In this document: positions 52,811 through 62,013 of the stretch, piece by piece
Layout of the letters: every line of letters begins with the position of its first letter
Position numbering within the stretch: the stretch's first letter is position 1
Source of the DNA: Novosphingobium sp. SG919
GTDB taxonomy: Bacteria > Pseudomonadota > Alphaproteobacteria > Sphingomonadales > Sphingomonadaceae
Direction of reading: 5' to 3'
NCBI RefSeq assembly: GCF_012932495.1
Contig: NZ_JABCNG010000006.1
Span: 124,001 to 188,000, forward strand
Length of the DNA: 64,000 nucleotides
Position numbers and translations under genes: made by a program
Notes under the pieces: generated by a model
Told to the model about the DNA's origin: nothing
The model's database searches: none
Seen by the model: the letters and a program-made list of their open reading frames with translations, nothing else

Positions 52811-53713
52811 TTATGGGGTATTCCGCCAGCGCGCGAAGATCGCCGTGGGCAGCACGCGCCCGCCCGGCCCTTCCTCGGCCCCCTCTTCGGCAATGCCCAG
52901 GTCACCATGCTCGATCGTGCCGGGCAGGTGCGCCAGCGCCTCGGCGAGCAGGCCGCCGATCGCCAGGCTCGACATGCGCACGGCATAGACCGTGAGGAAC
53001 AGGAAGCGGCTGTTTTCATCCAGCAGCTTGGCGCAATCGGCGATCAGGCCGGGCAGGCTTTCTTCCAGCCGCCACACTTCCCCTTCCGGGCCGCGCCCGA
53101 ACTTGGGGGGATCGAGAATGATCCCGTCGTAGCGCCTGCCGCGACGCACTTCACGCGCAGTGAACTTGGCCGCATCATCGACGATCCAGCGTACGGGCCG
53201 CGCGTCCATGCCCGAAAGCGCCGCGTTGGCCCGTGCCTGCGCCACCGATTTCTTGGATGCGTCGACATGGGTCACCGGGCCGAAGCGCGACAGCGCCAGG
53301 GTGCCCACGCCCGTATAGCCGAACAGGTTGAGCGTGGCGGCATCATCGCGGCCATCAAGCTGCGAGCCCATCCAGTCCCACACCGGGGCCATGTCGGGAA
53401 AAAAACCGAGATGGCGAAACGGCGTGCACGAGGCGGTGAAGCGCACGTCATTCCACGCCAGCGGCCAGCCTTCGCGCGGGACAGGCCGATCGAATAGCCA
53501 GCGGCCGCCGCCGTCCTCGTCGGAACCGGGCACGAATTCGCCATCGGCCTGCCAGTCGGCCAGCGCGGGCGCCCACATGGCCTGCGGCTCCGGACGAATG
53601 AAGCGATGTGGGCCATAGCGCTCCAGCTTGCGCCCATGGCCCGAATCGATGAGGGCGAAATCCCCCCAGGGCGATCCCACCATCAGTTGCGGCTGGAGCG
53701 TGAGAGCCGCCAT
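52811..53713 (-). CDS. Class I SAM-dependent rRNA methyltransferase (RlmI-like)
   Basis: The 300-residue enzyme has a C-terminal Rossmann methyltransferase domain: SAM motif LNLFGYTGVGTLALSRFG, acidic HVDASKKSVAQARANA, and the catalytic-strand motif IILDPPKFGRGPEGEV. This is the RlmI/RlmK-like COG1092 type that modifies cytosine or guanine in 23S rRNA. The N-terminal PUA domain of RlmI is replaced by a shorter beta region. It starts within the thrC stop (one-base overlap), so it is co-translated with thrC. Confidence 0.87.
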   Translation of the reverse strand: MAALTLQPQLMVGSPWGDFALIDSGHGRKLERYGPHRFIRPEPQAMWAPALADWQADGEFVPGSDEDGGGRWLFDRPVPREGWPLAWNDVRFTASCTPFRHLGFFPDMAPVWDWMGSQLDGRDDAATLNLFGYTGVGTLALSRFGPVTHVDASKKSVAQARANAALSGMDARPVRWIVDDAAKFTAREVRRGRRYDGIILDPPKFGRGPEGEVWRLEESLPGLIADCAKLLDENSRFLFLTVYAVRMSSLAIGGLLAEALAHLPGTIEHGDLGIAEEGAEEGPGGRVLPTAIFARWRNTP

Positions 53714-55143
53714 CAGCCGTTCTTCTGGCCGGTCTTGAGCCCCGTCTTGGGCGTCGCGCGCGCAGCGACATAGGCGGAAACCGCCTCATAAGTGCCGGGC
53801 AGGTGGTCGCAACGCTCCTCGCGGTCGAACAGGTCGCCCACCCGCGCGGGCAACGGCGGGCGCACACCGGTGGCGCGTTCCACCGCATCGACGAACTTGG
53901 CCGGATGGGCCGTGGCCAGCGTCACCACGGGTACGTCGGCGGGCAGATCGTCGGCCACGCGCGCGGCATGCAGGCCGATCGCGGTGTGCGGATCGAGCAC
54001 TTCGCCGGCCGCTTCATAAGCCCAGCGCATCGTCTGGGCCATTTGCGCCGGATCGCAACGCGCGCTGGAAAACAGCGAACCGATCGCCTCGCGCTGGGCA
54101 TTGGTGAGTTGCAGCGCCTTGGTCGCATCGAACTGTTGCATCTGCGCGGCGAGCACGCCGGCATCGCGGCCGCAGGCGTCGAACAGCAGGCGCTCGAAGT
54201 TGGAAGAGACCTGGATGTCCATCGACGGCGCGGCCGTGGGCGTCACGGTGCTGGCCGAATAGTCCCCTGCCGAGAGCGCGCGGTGCAAAATGTCGTTGAT
54301 GTTGGTGGCCACGATCAGCCGCTCTACCGGCAGGCCCATGCGGGCGGCGACATAGCCGGCGAACACGTCGCCGAAATTGCCGGTGGGCACCGAAAACGCC
54401 ACCTTGCGGTGCGGGGCGCCCAGTTGCAGCGCGGCGGCAAAGTAATAGACCACCTGCGACATGAGCCGCGCCCAGTTGATCGAATTGACCGCGGCAATGC
54501 CGAACGTGCCGGTCATCGCGGCATCGTTGAACATGCGCTTCACCATCGCCTGCGCGTCGTCGAAACTGCCGTCGATGGCGATGTTGTAGACGTTGGGCGC
54601 GATCACCGTGGTCATCTGGCGGCGCTGCACGTCGGACACGCGGCCTTCGGGATGGAGCATGAAGATATCCACCTTGGCGCGGCCGGCCACGGCATCGATC
54701 GCGGCAGAGCCGGTATCGCCCGAGGTGGCGCCCACGATGGTCAGGTGATCCTCGCGCCGGGCCAGGAATTCCTCGAACAGCAGGCCCAGCATCTGCAGCG
54801 CCACGTCCTTGAACGCCAGGGTGGGGCCATGGAACAGTTCGAGCACCCAGTGGCGTTCGTCCAGCTGCTTGAGCGGGGTGACGCCGGCATGGGCAAAGCG
54901 GCCATAGGCGGTGGCCGTCAATTCACGCAGCCGCTCGGGCGAAAGGCTGTCACCCACGAAAGGCGCCATGATCCGCGCGGCCAGCTCGGCATAGGGCAAC
55001 CCGGCCATGGCGGCGATTTCTTCGTGGCTGAACTGCGGCCAGGCTTCGGGAACGTAGAGGCCACCGTCGGACGCAAGGCCCGCCAGCGTGACGCCTTCGA
55101 AATCGAGCGAGGCGGCCTGCCCCCGCGTGCTGACATACTTCAT
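53713..55143 (-). CDS. thrC: Threonine synthase
   Basis: The 476-residue PLP enzyme converts O-phosphohomoserine to threonine. It has the start MKYVSTRGQAASLDFEGVTL, the PLP lysine Lys112 in HGPTLAFKDVALQ, the phosphate-binding GATSGDTGSAA and FSVPTGNFGDVFAGY. The length is that of the bacterial class with an N-terminal domain. The ATG at 55143 is chosen from the family start; the upstream open frame is not conserved. It follows surf1 after 55 bases. Confidence 0.97.
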   Translation of the reverse strand: MKYVSTRGQAASLDFEGVTLAGLASDGGLYVPEAWPQFSHEEIAAMAGLPYAELAARIMAPFVGDSLSPERLRELTATAYGRFAHAGVTPLKQLDERHWVLELFHGPTLAFKDVALQMLGLLFEEFLARREDHLTIVGATSGDTGSAAIDAVAGRAKVDIFMLHPEGRVSDVQRRQMTTVIAPNVYNIAIDGSFDDAQAMVKRMFNDAAMTGTFGIAAVNSINWARLMSQVVYYFAAALQLGAPHRKVAFSVPTGNFGDVFAGYVAARMGLPVERLIVATNINDILHRALSAGDYSASTVTPTAAPSMDIQVSSNFERLLFDACGRDAGVLAAQMQQFDATKALQLTNAQREAIGSLFSSARCDPAQMAQTMRWAYEAAGEVLDPHTAIGLHAARVADDLPADVPVVTLATAHPAKFVDAVERATGVRPPLPARVGDLFDREERCDHLPGTYEAVSAYVAARATPKTGLKTGQKNG

Positions 55144-55198
55144 CGCCAATCCCCGTGTGCCGCGCGCTGCGTGCCCGCCGCCAGTGTTGGTGGGGCGC

Positions 55199-55837
55199 CT
55201 AGCCTTCCGGGGCGGATGTGACAACCACTCGCGAAGCTTTCACCGGTCCGTCTTTCGCGCGCCGGCGCAGGGCGAGCGGATAGATCACCAGGGCCACGGC
55301 GGCGAACAGGAACCATTGCACAGCATAGGCCAGGTGGTTGTTGGGAATGTCAGACGGGTCGGGCTGGGCGTTGGCATCGAGCCCGGCCAGCGGCGGATCG
55401 GCGATCAGGCGGGTGATCTTGTGGAACGGCGCGATTCGGCCCGTCACGCGGCCGCCGCCCCATTCCGGCGGGTGCGGATCGCGCGACCAGCCAAGCTGGA
55501 CCAGCGCCGGCGTGCCATCGGCCGTTTCACAATGCGCGATATGGACATAGCCGCTGTCCCCGCCCGCGTTGCGGCCGGCCACCGAATCCCACAAGCCCGG
55601 CTGCACCCGGCAATCGAACCTGGCCCGGCGATAGAGCACCGCGCTGCCATCCCCTGACACCGGAAACGCCACCTGCGCGGGATTCACGAGCGCGGCGGCA
55701 TAGCGAGCCAGCAGGTGTTCCTTCTGCGCCTTGCGCTGCAATTGCCAGAAACCCAGGCCGATCATCGTGGCAACCGCCAGCAGCACGACGATCGTGGGTA
55801 GTACGGGAAGCCGGAACGGCGCGGGCCGGTGGGGCAT
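55199..55837 (-). CDS. SURF1-family cytochrome oxidase assembly protein
   Basis: The 212-residue inner-membrane protein has a first membrane helix (TIVVLLAVATMIGLGFWQLQ) with the family motif GFWQLQRKAQKE, a periplasmic domain, and a second helix (LAYAVQWFLFAAVALVIYPL) with the conserved NHLAYAVQWF. SURF1 helps insert haem a into aa3-type oxidase. It overlaps the DUF983 gene by one base. Oxidase subunit genes normally precede this pair but are not in the window. Confidence 0.92.
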   Translation of the reverse strand: MPHRPAPFRLPVLPTIVVLLAVATMIGLGFWQLQRKAQKEHLLARYAAALVNPAQVAFPVSGDGSAVLYRRARFDCRVQPGLWDSVAGRNAGGDSGYVHIAHCETADGTPALVQLGWSRDPHPPEWGGGRVTGRIAPFHKITRLIADPPLAGLDANAQPDPSDIPNNHLAYAVQWFLFAAVALVIYPLALRRRAKDGPVKASRVVVTSAPEG

Positions 55838-56223
55838 CAGCGCTGCCCGCGCGGGGCCACGCGCGCCGCCAGCACGGCCGCCCGCGTGGCACGCACGGCA
55901 AGGCCCACCAGCAAGGCGCTGGCCGGCCCCCACACCACGGGATAGACCCACAGCGGCAAGCGCCAGATATCGTCCACGCGCAGTGCGGAAAAAACCAGCA
56001 GCGCCAAAAGCGGAATGACCACCGGATAGAGCGCGCGGCCGCTGGCCTCGTGCACGGCCAGGGCCTCGCCGCAGGTGCGGCAATGATCGGCGAGCTTGGG
56101 GGGCTCCCACACGCGGCCGGCCCAGACCATGCCTGGCGTGCCGCAAGCCGGGCATGTCCCAGCGCGCGCCACCTGCCACCAGCCGGGCCCGTTTGCCGGC
56201 CCGCTACCGCTGCTATCGTTCAT
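55837..56223 (-). CDS. DUF983 membrane protein
   Basis: The 128-residue protein has an N-terminal zinc-ribbon-like pair of CxxC motifs (CPACG and CRTCG in residues 24-55), followed by two membrane helices (YPVVIPLLALLVFSALR and VYPVVWGPASALLVGL). DUF983 proteins usually sit in cytochrome-oxidase loci beside surf1, as here, and may help oxidase assembly. An oxidase link is inferred only from this neighbourhood. Confidence 0.88.
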   Translation of the reverse strand: MNDSSGSGPANGPGWWQVARAGTCPACGTPGMVWAGRVWEPPKLADHCRTCGEALAVHEASGRALYPVVIPLLALLVFSALRVDDIWRLPLWVYPVVWGPASALLVGLAVRATRAAVLAARVAPRGQR

Positions 56224-56271
56224 GGCCGCCGGGATAGCGCCGTGGCGCGGCGGGGTCCAGCGGGCAAAGGC

Positions 56272-57711
56272 TCAGGCCGCCAGCGGCAGGCACAGCGTCG
56301 CGGTAAGGCCGGTGATGCGGCCAGCCTCCCAGCGATTGGCAAGAACCAGCGAGCCGCCGTGCTGGTCGGCAATCGCGCGCGCCAGGGTCAGGCCCAGGCC
56401 GGTGCCGCCCGTGGCCGTGTTGCGCGAGGCTTCCAGCCGGGTGAACGGCTCCATCATGCGCAGGATATCGCCTTCGGGAATACCAGGGCCATCATCCTCG
56501 ATGCGCAGCACCGCCTCGGCCCCTTCGCGCGCCAGCGAGACGCGCGCGCGCTGGCCATAGCGCAGGGCGTTGGACACCAGGTTGCGCATCGCACGGCGCA
56601 GCCAGGTGGCGCGCAGCGGCAAGACGATGCGCACGGTGTCTTCCAGCGTCACGTCCTCGCCCATGTCCTCGTATTCGCCCATCACATCGGCGACGAGCGC
56701 GGAAAGCTCGGTGGTTTCAAGCGGGTCGGACGGGCGCCCGACGCGAGCGAGCGAGAGAATGTCGTCGAGCGAACGATTGATGTCCTCGATCGTGGCGGCC
56801 ATGCGCGCCCGTTCGGTATCATCCTCCACCGCCTCGATCCGCACGCGCAGCGCGGCGAGCGGGGTCTTGAGATCGTGGCCGATCGCGCCCAGCATCACGT
56901 CCTTTTCATCGAGCAGGGCAATGATGCGCCCTTCCATGGCGTTGTGCGCCACGATCAGGCGGCGGATGTCATCCGGTCCCTCGGGTTCCAGCTGGCCATC
57001 GGCACTGCGTTCGCGGGCAAAGGCTTCTACCCGGCCGGTCAAGGCCTTCAGGGGACGGGCGATGCGCCGCAGGATCAGCGCGACCGCCCCTACCAGCACG
57101 AGATAGAGCAGCACCGTCTGCATCAGCAACGACAGGATCACCTGGCGTTCGTTGGCCGGGGCCAGGATGCGCGCGGTCAACCACGTGCCGTCGGGCCGCT
57201 GGATCGAGGCGATGATCAGGCGCGCATCGGGGTGATGGTCGCCATAGCTTTCCAGCCGCTTGCTGACATTGCCGAACCACGGCCCGACGATGGCATCGGT
57301 GCGGGGATCGCGCTCCACCACCAGCACCTGGCGATGGACAAGCCCCTGGGTGTCGAGCACGTCGTGCAGCGCACCGGCCACGTCGTCGCGCTGCCGGTCC
57401 CCAGCCTGTGCGGGAGACTGCGCATCCACCCGCACGCGCAGGGGGCGCGGCAGGCGCCAGATGTCATCGGGCGGTGGCGGCCCATGCGGCCGGCCGTCCG
57501 GGCCATGGCTGTCGCGCGGGGGCTGGCCGATCAGGCGGAAAGCCGCCTCGTTGACCGTCAACTGCACGCGCCGCTCGTTCTGCTCGCGCCAGATCAGCCC
57601 GGCCGAAAGCCCCTGCGCCACCAGCAGCGCCAGGGCGATGGCCAGCAGCATCTGCCCTTGCAGGCTGCGTGGGGTGCGCGAAAGCGTCCAGGCGGGAAAG
57701 CGCCACATCAA
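56272..57711 (-). CDS. EnvZ-type sensor histidine kinase
   Basis: The 479-residue kinase has membrane helices at about 20-40 and 192-215 and a periplasmic domain of about 150 residues. That domain starts with a His/Pro/Asp-rich segment (SHGPDGRPHGPPPPDD) and includes VVERDPRTDAIVGPWFG. HAMP and HisKA follow, with the phosphorylated His279 in GHDLKTPLAALRV, N box NLVSNALRYG and G boxes DDGPGIPE and GTGLGLTLARAI. It phosphorylates the response regulator whose gene overlaps its start by four bases. The Asp/His-rich sensor suggests metal or calcium sensing. Confidence 0.92.
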   Translation of the reverse strand: MMWRFPAWTLSRTPRSLQGQMLLAIALALLVAQGLSAGLIWREQNERRVQLTVNEAAFRLIGQPPRDSHGPDGRPHGPPPPDDIWRLPRPLRVRVDAQSPAQAGDRQRDDVAGALHDVLDTQGLVHRQVLVVERDPRTDAIVGPWFGNVSKRLESYGDHHPDARLIIASIQRPDGTWLTARILAPANERQVILSLLMQTVLLYLVLVGAVALILRRIARPLKALTGRVEAFARERSADGQLEPEGPDDIRRLIVAHNAMEGRIIALLDEKDVMLGAIGHDLKTPLAALRVRIEAVEDDTERARMAATIEDINRSLDDILSLARVGRPSDPLETTELSALVADVMGEYEDMGEDVTLEDTVRIVLPLRATWLRRAMRNLVSNALRYGQRARVSLAREGAEAVLRIEDDGPGIPEGDILRMMEPFTRLEASRNTATGGTGLGLTLARAIADQHGGSLVLANRWEAGRITGLTATLCLPLAA

Positions 57712-58439
57712 TCGCGGCCCGCCACCTTGCGCACTTCGGCCGCAAGCATGTAGCCACCCCCCCAGACCGTCTGGATCAGTTGCGGATTGCGGCTGTCTTC
57801 CTCGATCTTGCGACGCAGGCGGCTGATCTGGTTGTCCACCGCGCGATCGAACAAGTGCGCTTCGCGGCCCTGGACCATATCGAGCAGGCGATCGCGATCG
57901 AGTACCTGGCGCGGATGATCGAGAAAGGCCATGAGCAGGCGGAACTCGGCCGAGGAAATCGCCACGACCGCGCCCTCGCGGTCGGTCAGCCGGCGTTTGA
58001 GCGGATCGAGCGTCCAGCCTTCGAATTCATAGACTAGGGCTTCGGGCGCCTCGGTCGCCACGCGCGCGCTGCGCCGCAGGACCGACCGGATGCGCGCCAC
58101 CAGTTCGCGCGGGTCGAACGGCTTGACCACGTAATCGTCGCCGCCAATTTCCAGGCCGACGATGCGATCGGTGGATTCGCCCTTGGCAGTGATGAAGATC
58201 ACCGGCAGCGCGCGGCTTTCCGCCAGATGGCGGCACAGCGACAGGCCATCTTCGCCCGGCATCATGATGTCGAGCAGAACGAGGTCGAACGTATCGGCTG
58301 CGATGCGCGCGCGCGCTTCCACCGCATTGCCGGCCTGGGTCACGGCAAAGCCCTGGCGGACCAGATAGTCCGCCAGCACTTCGCGCAAGGCCGCTTCGTC
58401 ATCGACCAGCAGGATGCTGGTTGCCGCTGCTTCACTCAT
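57708..58439 (-). CDS. OmpR-type response regulator
   Basis: The 243-residue regulator has a complete receiver (acidic pair LVDDEA, phosphoacceptor Asp57 in LVLLDIMMPGEDG, Lys106 in VVKPFDP) and an OmpR winged helix (residues about 140-235: ISSAEFRLLMAFLDHPRQVL, then VDNQISRLRRKIEEDSRNP). It lies 18 bases downstream of an exported EF-hand protein gene and overlaps its kinase gene. Confidence 0.93.
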   Translation of the reverse strand: MSEAAATSILLVDDEAALREVLADYLVRQGFAVTQAGNAVEARARIAADTFDLVLLDIMMPGEDGLSLCRHLAESRALPVIFITAKGESTDRIVGLEIGGDDYVVKPFDPRELVARIRSVLRRSARVATEAPEALVYEFEGWTLDPLKRRLTDREGAVVAISSAEFRLLMAFLDHPRQVLDRDRLLDMVQGREAHLFDRAVDNQISRLRRKIEEDSRNPQLIQTVWGGGYMLAAEVRKVAGRD

Positions 58440-58457
58440 GCCCGAATGGCCCGATGG

Positions 58458-59186
58458 TCAGTTGCCAGCCGGTGGCGGGGGCGGCGGCATGTCGTCGCCG
58501 TCACCCGGAGGGGGCGGCGGGCCATCCATGCGTTCGCCATCGCGGCCGCGCGGGCCGCCCTTGTGGGGCCCGTGCGGTCCGCCGTTGCGGCCGAACGCGG
58601 CGCGGATTTCATCGCGGGTAAGCTTGCCATCATGGTTGGTGTCGGCCTTGTCGAATTGAGACTTGACCGCCGCATCATACGCAGCGCGGGTGACGGCGCC
58701 ATCCTTGTCGCGCAACGCATCGTGCAAAACCGGCCCCAGCAAGCCCATTCCTGCGGGCCGCGGCGGCATGCCAGGGCGGCCATCGCGCGAGCCCGGCCCG
58801 TCGCTGCCGGGCGGCGGCGGGGGCGGCATGGCGCCATCAGGCCCCGGATGCGGGCCGTGGCCCGGCTTCATGGCGCGATGGTGGGCGAGGAATTCGTCGC
58901 GGCTGATCACGCCATCATGGTTGGCATCGATGGCATCGAACCGCTCGATCAGGCGCGCATCGCGATCTGCCTGGTCGATCTTGCCATCCTTGTTCACGTC
59001 CATCCGCTGCCACAGGGCGTCTGCCTGGGCCTTGGCATCAGCCCAGGTGATCGTGCCATCGCCATTGGGACCGCCGGCAAAGCGGGCCGGATCGGCACCA
59101 GGGCCGGCCGGGGCAGCGGCGCAAAGCACACCGGCACCCGCCACGGCGACAACCGCCGTAGACAGACCGAGCACGAGTTTCTTCAT
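58458..59186 (-). CDS. Exported EF-hand calcium-binding protein
   Basis: The 242-residue protein has a signal peptide (LVLGLSTAVVAVAGAGVLCA) and several EF-hand loops. Three are complete: DVNKDGKIDQAD (63-74), DANHDGVISRDE (87-98) and DTNHDGKLTRDE (182-193). Two are partial: NGDGTITWAD near residue 41 and DKDGAVTRAA near 160. Between and after are Gly/Pro/His-rich low-complexity stretches (GHGPHPGPDG, PPPPPPG). It is the first gene of an operon with a two-component system, so it may sense, buffer or be regulated by calcium in the periplasm. Confidence 0.9.
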   Translation of the reverse strand: MKKLVLGLSTAVVAVAGAGVLCAAAPAGPGADPARFAGGPNGDGTITWADAKAQADALWQRMDVNKDGKIDQADRDARLIERFDAIDANHDGVISRDEFLAHHRAMKPGHGPHPGPDGAMPPPPPPGSDGPGSRDGRPGMPPRPAGMGLLGPVLHDALRDKDGAVTRAAYDAAVKSQFDKADTNHDGKLTRDEIRAAFGRNGGPHGPHKGGPRGRDGERMDGPPPPPGDGDDMPPPPPPAGN

Positions 59187-59643
59187 TTCGGCAAGCTCCC
59201 GAAGAATTCAGGCCGTTCGCCATCGAGGGCGCGACGGCAGGCGTAAGGGGGATGAGGAAGCTGCGGCGCCGCCTTGCCGAAAGAGGCTAGGGACTAAGGG
59301 GGGAGGGACACCCCTTCCGGCCGTGGGGACTGAGGTGGCGGGCACCGCAGCTTCCATGTCCCAATATATAGTCGGCGGATGTCGCGCGATTATGTCGGCG
59401 CAGGGGGTATTTTGTCGCCAATTGTCGCATGGTGTTGCTGGCGCCCCAGGCAGCGGAACAGCTGCATCATTTTATATATAAATCAAATCTTTAAAATTAT
59501 AAAAGCGGCGATATCCGGCCGGTGATGCGGGGTTGCCGGCCGCATTTCCCAGGCTTGGGTGCAATTCGGCTGAAACATGGCCGATACATTCGCGACAGGC
59601 CGGGATCGGCCCGGCCTGCGCCCGAACGCTTCGTATGCCGCGC
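59187..59643. other. Promoter region of the EF-hand/two-component operon
   Basis: These 457 bases contain no gene. They include the WTGTCGC repeat array at 59371-59428, an AT-rich tract at 59470-59505, and a hairpin CAGGCCGGG/CCCGGCCTG at 59596-59618 near the end of the VOC gene. Confidence 0.6.
59371..59428. promoter_or_regulatory. Array of GTCGC/GTCGG direct repeats, candidate response-regulator sites
   Basis: On the plus strand GTCGG is at 59371, ATGTCGC at 59379-59385, ATGTCGG at 59392-59398, and TTGTCGC at 59412-59418 and 59422-59428. The last two are exactly ten bases apart. OmpR-family regulators bind such helical-phase direct repeats. The array is about 185-245 bases upstream of the EF-hand gene start. 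Confidence 0.45.
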
Positions 59644-60021
59644 TTATTCCGTGCCCATCACGAAGGCGTTGAGCTTGTTGCCATCGGGATCGCGGAAATA
59701 GGCGGCATAGAAACCGCCTTCGCCGCGTGGCCCGGGTGCGCCTTCGCACACGCCACCATTGGCCAAGGCCAAGGCATGCAACCGATCGACCTGCCCGGGG
59801 TCCTTGGCCTCGAACGCGACCATCACGCCATTGCCCACGGTGGCAGGCTGGCCATCGAACGGCGTCATCAGCGCCACGCCAGCCGCGCCGCCTGCCGTCC
59901 CCCAGGCGATCGCCCCCGGCCATTCGTACATGCGCCCCGTGCCCAGTTCGGCCGACAGCGCATCATAGAACGGCGCGGCGCGCGCCAGGTCGTTGGTGCC
60001 CAGAGTCACATAACCGATCAT
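59644..60021 (-). CDS. VOC-superfamily (glyoxalase-like) protein
   Basis: The 125-residue single-domain protein has the paired beta-alpha-beta units of the vicinal-oxygen-chelate fold: MIGYVTLGTNDLARAAPFYD at the start and YAAYFRDPDGNKLNAFVMG at the end, with the C-terminal Glu-type metal position not obvious. Proteins like this include dioxygenases, isomerases and resistance proteins; nothing specific can be said. The ATG at 60021 is the family start. Confidence 0.87.
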   Translation of the reverse strand: MIGYVTLGTNDLARAAPFYDALSAELGTGRMYEWPGAIAWGTAGGAAGVALMTPFDGQPATVGNGVMVAFEAKDPGQVDRLHALALANGGVCEGAPGPRGEGGFYAAYFRDPDGNKLNAFVMGTE

Positions 60022-60085
60022 CGTCGTTCTCCCTGCCGCGAATCGCGACAAAGAGAACGTACCATGAACGATGCGCCCATCAAAC

Positions 60086-61906
60086 TCAGATCGCGGCGCA
60101 GGCCCCATCCAGCCATGCCAGGTCTGCCCCATCGAGCAGCGGCGCCAGCAAGGCGTGGGTGCGGGCGTGGTAATCGTTCCACCAGGCGCGTTCGGCCGGC
60201 GTCAACAGCGCCACATCGACCAGCGCCCGGTCGATCGGTACGAACGTCAGCGTTTCGAACCCGCAGAACGCGCCTTCGGCCCCGGCGATGTCGCGCGTTT
60301 CCACCAGCACGAGATTCTCGATGCGGATGCCGTACTCGCCGGCCTTGTAATAGCCCGGCTCGTTGGACAGGATCATGCCCGGCAGCAGCCCCTGCCCGGT
60401 GCCGGCCTGCGCGCCGGTGGCCTTGGCAATGCGCTGCGGCCCTTCGTGCACCGCCAGGAAGCTGCCCACGCCATGGCCGGTGCCGTGGGCATAATCCAGG
60501 CCGGCCGCCCACAGGAACTGGCGCGCAAAGCTGTCGAGCGCGCCGCCCGGCGTGCCCAGCGGAAACACCGCCTGGTCGATGGCGATATGGCCCTTGAGCA
60601 CGCGGGTGAAGCGATCCTTCACTTCGGCCGGCGCCTCGCCCGGGCCGATCCACACCGTGCGGGTGATGTCGGTGGTGCCATCCAGGTATTGCCCACCCGA
60701 ATCGACCAGATAGACGCTGCCGGGTGCGATGGCGCGGTTGGACTGCTCATCGACATGGTAATGCGGGATCGCCGCGTTCGGCCCGGCGCCGGAAATGGTG
60801 TCGAACGACAGGTCCTTGAGCAGGCCAGTCTTCTCGCGCTCGGCCAACAGGCGCGCGGCGGCGGAAAGCTCGGTCTCGCCCCCCTGGGGCGCGGCCTGCG
60901 ACAGCCAGTGGAGGAACCGGCTGACGGCGGCGCCGTCGCGGGCCTGGGCGGCGCGGTGGCCAGCCTGCTCCACCGGGTTCTTGCACGCCTTGGGCAGCAC
61001 GGTGGGATCGGTCAGCGTCAGCACGCGCGCGCCTGCCCCTTCGAGCGCGTGGAACACGGCCGCCACCGCGCGTTCGGGATCGACCGCCACGGTCTTGCCG
61101 GCCAATGCCTGAAGCGCGGGCACGAACGCGGCGCGATCCTGCACGCGCACGGCATTTCCCAGGTGCGCGACCAGATCGGCATTGACCTTGTCCGGGGCTA
61201 TGAACAGGTCGACCGTGCCATCGGCGTGGGCCACCACGAACGAGAGCGCCACCGGCGTGCGATCGACATCGGCGCCGCGCATGTTGAGCAGCCAGGCCAC
61301 CCCATCGAGCGCGGTTACCACCGCCGCATCGGCGCCTTGGTCCGCCAGCCATTGTGCCAGGACAGCCCGCTTTTCCGCCACGCTTTGTCCGGCATATTGG
61401 TCGGCATGCGGCACTGCCAGGGCGGGCGAAGGCGCCGGCTGGTCTTCCCACACGGCGTCGATGGGATTGCTCTCCACCGCCACCAGCGTGGCGCCCTTGG
61501 CGGCCAGCGCCTTGGCCACGCCATCGGCCCAGGGCTTGGCATGCAGCCAGGCATCATAGCCGATCCTGGCGCCCGCGGGCGCATTCTGCCCCAGCCAAGC
61601 GGCTGGGCTGGTCTGCGGCACGGACTGGTATTCATAGAGCCGCCCATCGACCTGCTCGCGCACCTGGATGGTATAGCGCCCGTCGACGAAGATCGCGGCC
61701 CCAGGCCCGTTCACAGCGTCCTTGAGCACCACCGCCGTGCCGGCCGATCCGCCAAAGCCGGTCAGCCAGGCCAGCCGCTGCGCATAGCCACCGACATATT
61801 CGCTCATGTGCTCGTCGGAGATCGGGATGACAAAGCCATCCAGCCCCCGGCGCCCCAGTTCGGCGCGCAGCGCTTCCAGGCGGGCTTCGTGGGTTTGCAT
61901 CAACAT
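60086..61906 (-). CDS. M24 aminopeptidase P family protein
   Basis: The 606-residue enzyme is the long, eukaryote-like aminopeptidase P type that removes N-terminal residues before proline. Two creatinase-N-like domains (about residues 1-300) precede the pita-bread catalytic domain. Metal ligands are in LVDSGGQYLDGTTDITR, AHGTGHGVGSFLAVHEGP, SNEPGYYKAGEYGIRIEN and CGFETLTFVP. It is cytosolic. GGACG sits upstream of the ATG at 61906. It is divergent from the S9 peptidase gene. Confidence 0.94.
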   Translation of the reverse strand: MLMQTHEARLEALRAELGRRGLDGFVIPISDEHMSEYVGGYAQRLAWLTGFGGSAGTAVVLKDAVNGPGAAIFVDGRYTIQVREQVDGRLYEYQSVPQTSPAAWLGQNAPAGARIGYDAWLHAKPWADGVAKALAAKGATLVAVESNPIDAVWEDQPAPSPALAVPHADQYAGQSVAEKRAVLAQWLADQGADAAVVTALDGVAWLLNMRGADVDRTPVALSFVVAHADGTVDLFIAPDKVNADLVAHLGNAVRVQDRAAFVPALQALAGKTVAVDPERAVAAVFHALEGAGARVLTLTDPTVLPKACKNPVEQAGHRAAQARDGAAVSRFLHWLSQAAPQGGETELSAAARLLAEREKTGLLKDLSFDTISGAGPNAAIPHYHVDEQSNRAIAPGSVYLVDSGGQYLDGTTDITRTVWIGPGEAPAEVKDRFTRVLKGHIAIDQAVFPLGTPGGALDSFARQFLWAAGLDYAHGTGHGVGSFLAVHEGPQRIAKATGAQAGTGQGLLPGMILSNEPGYYKAGEYGIRIENLVLVETRDIAGAEGAFCGFETLTFVPIDRALVDVALLTPAERAWWNDYHARTHALLAPLLDGADLAWLDGACAAI

Positions 61907-62013
61907 GGCAGAACGTCCTTGAGCGGTGATGGCAGGTAACTGGTTCACGTTGTAACCAACCGGGGCGGTGGACGCCAGAGGCGCGCCTTGCAGGCCGGGC
62001 ACAGGCACCATAG

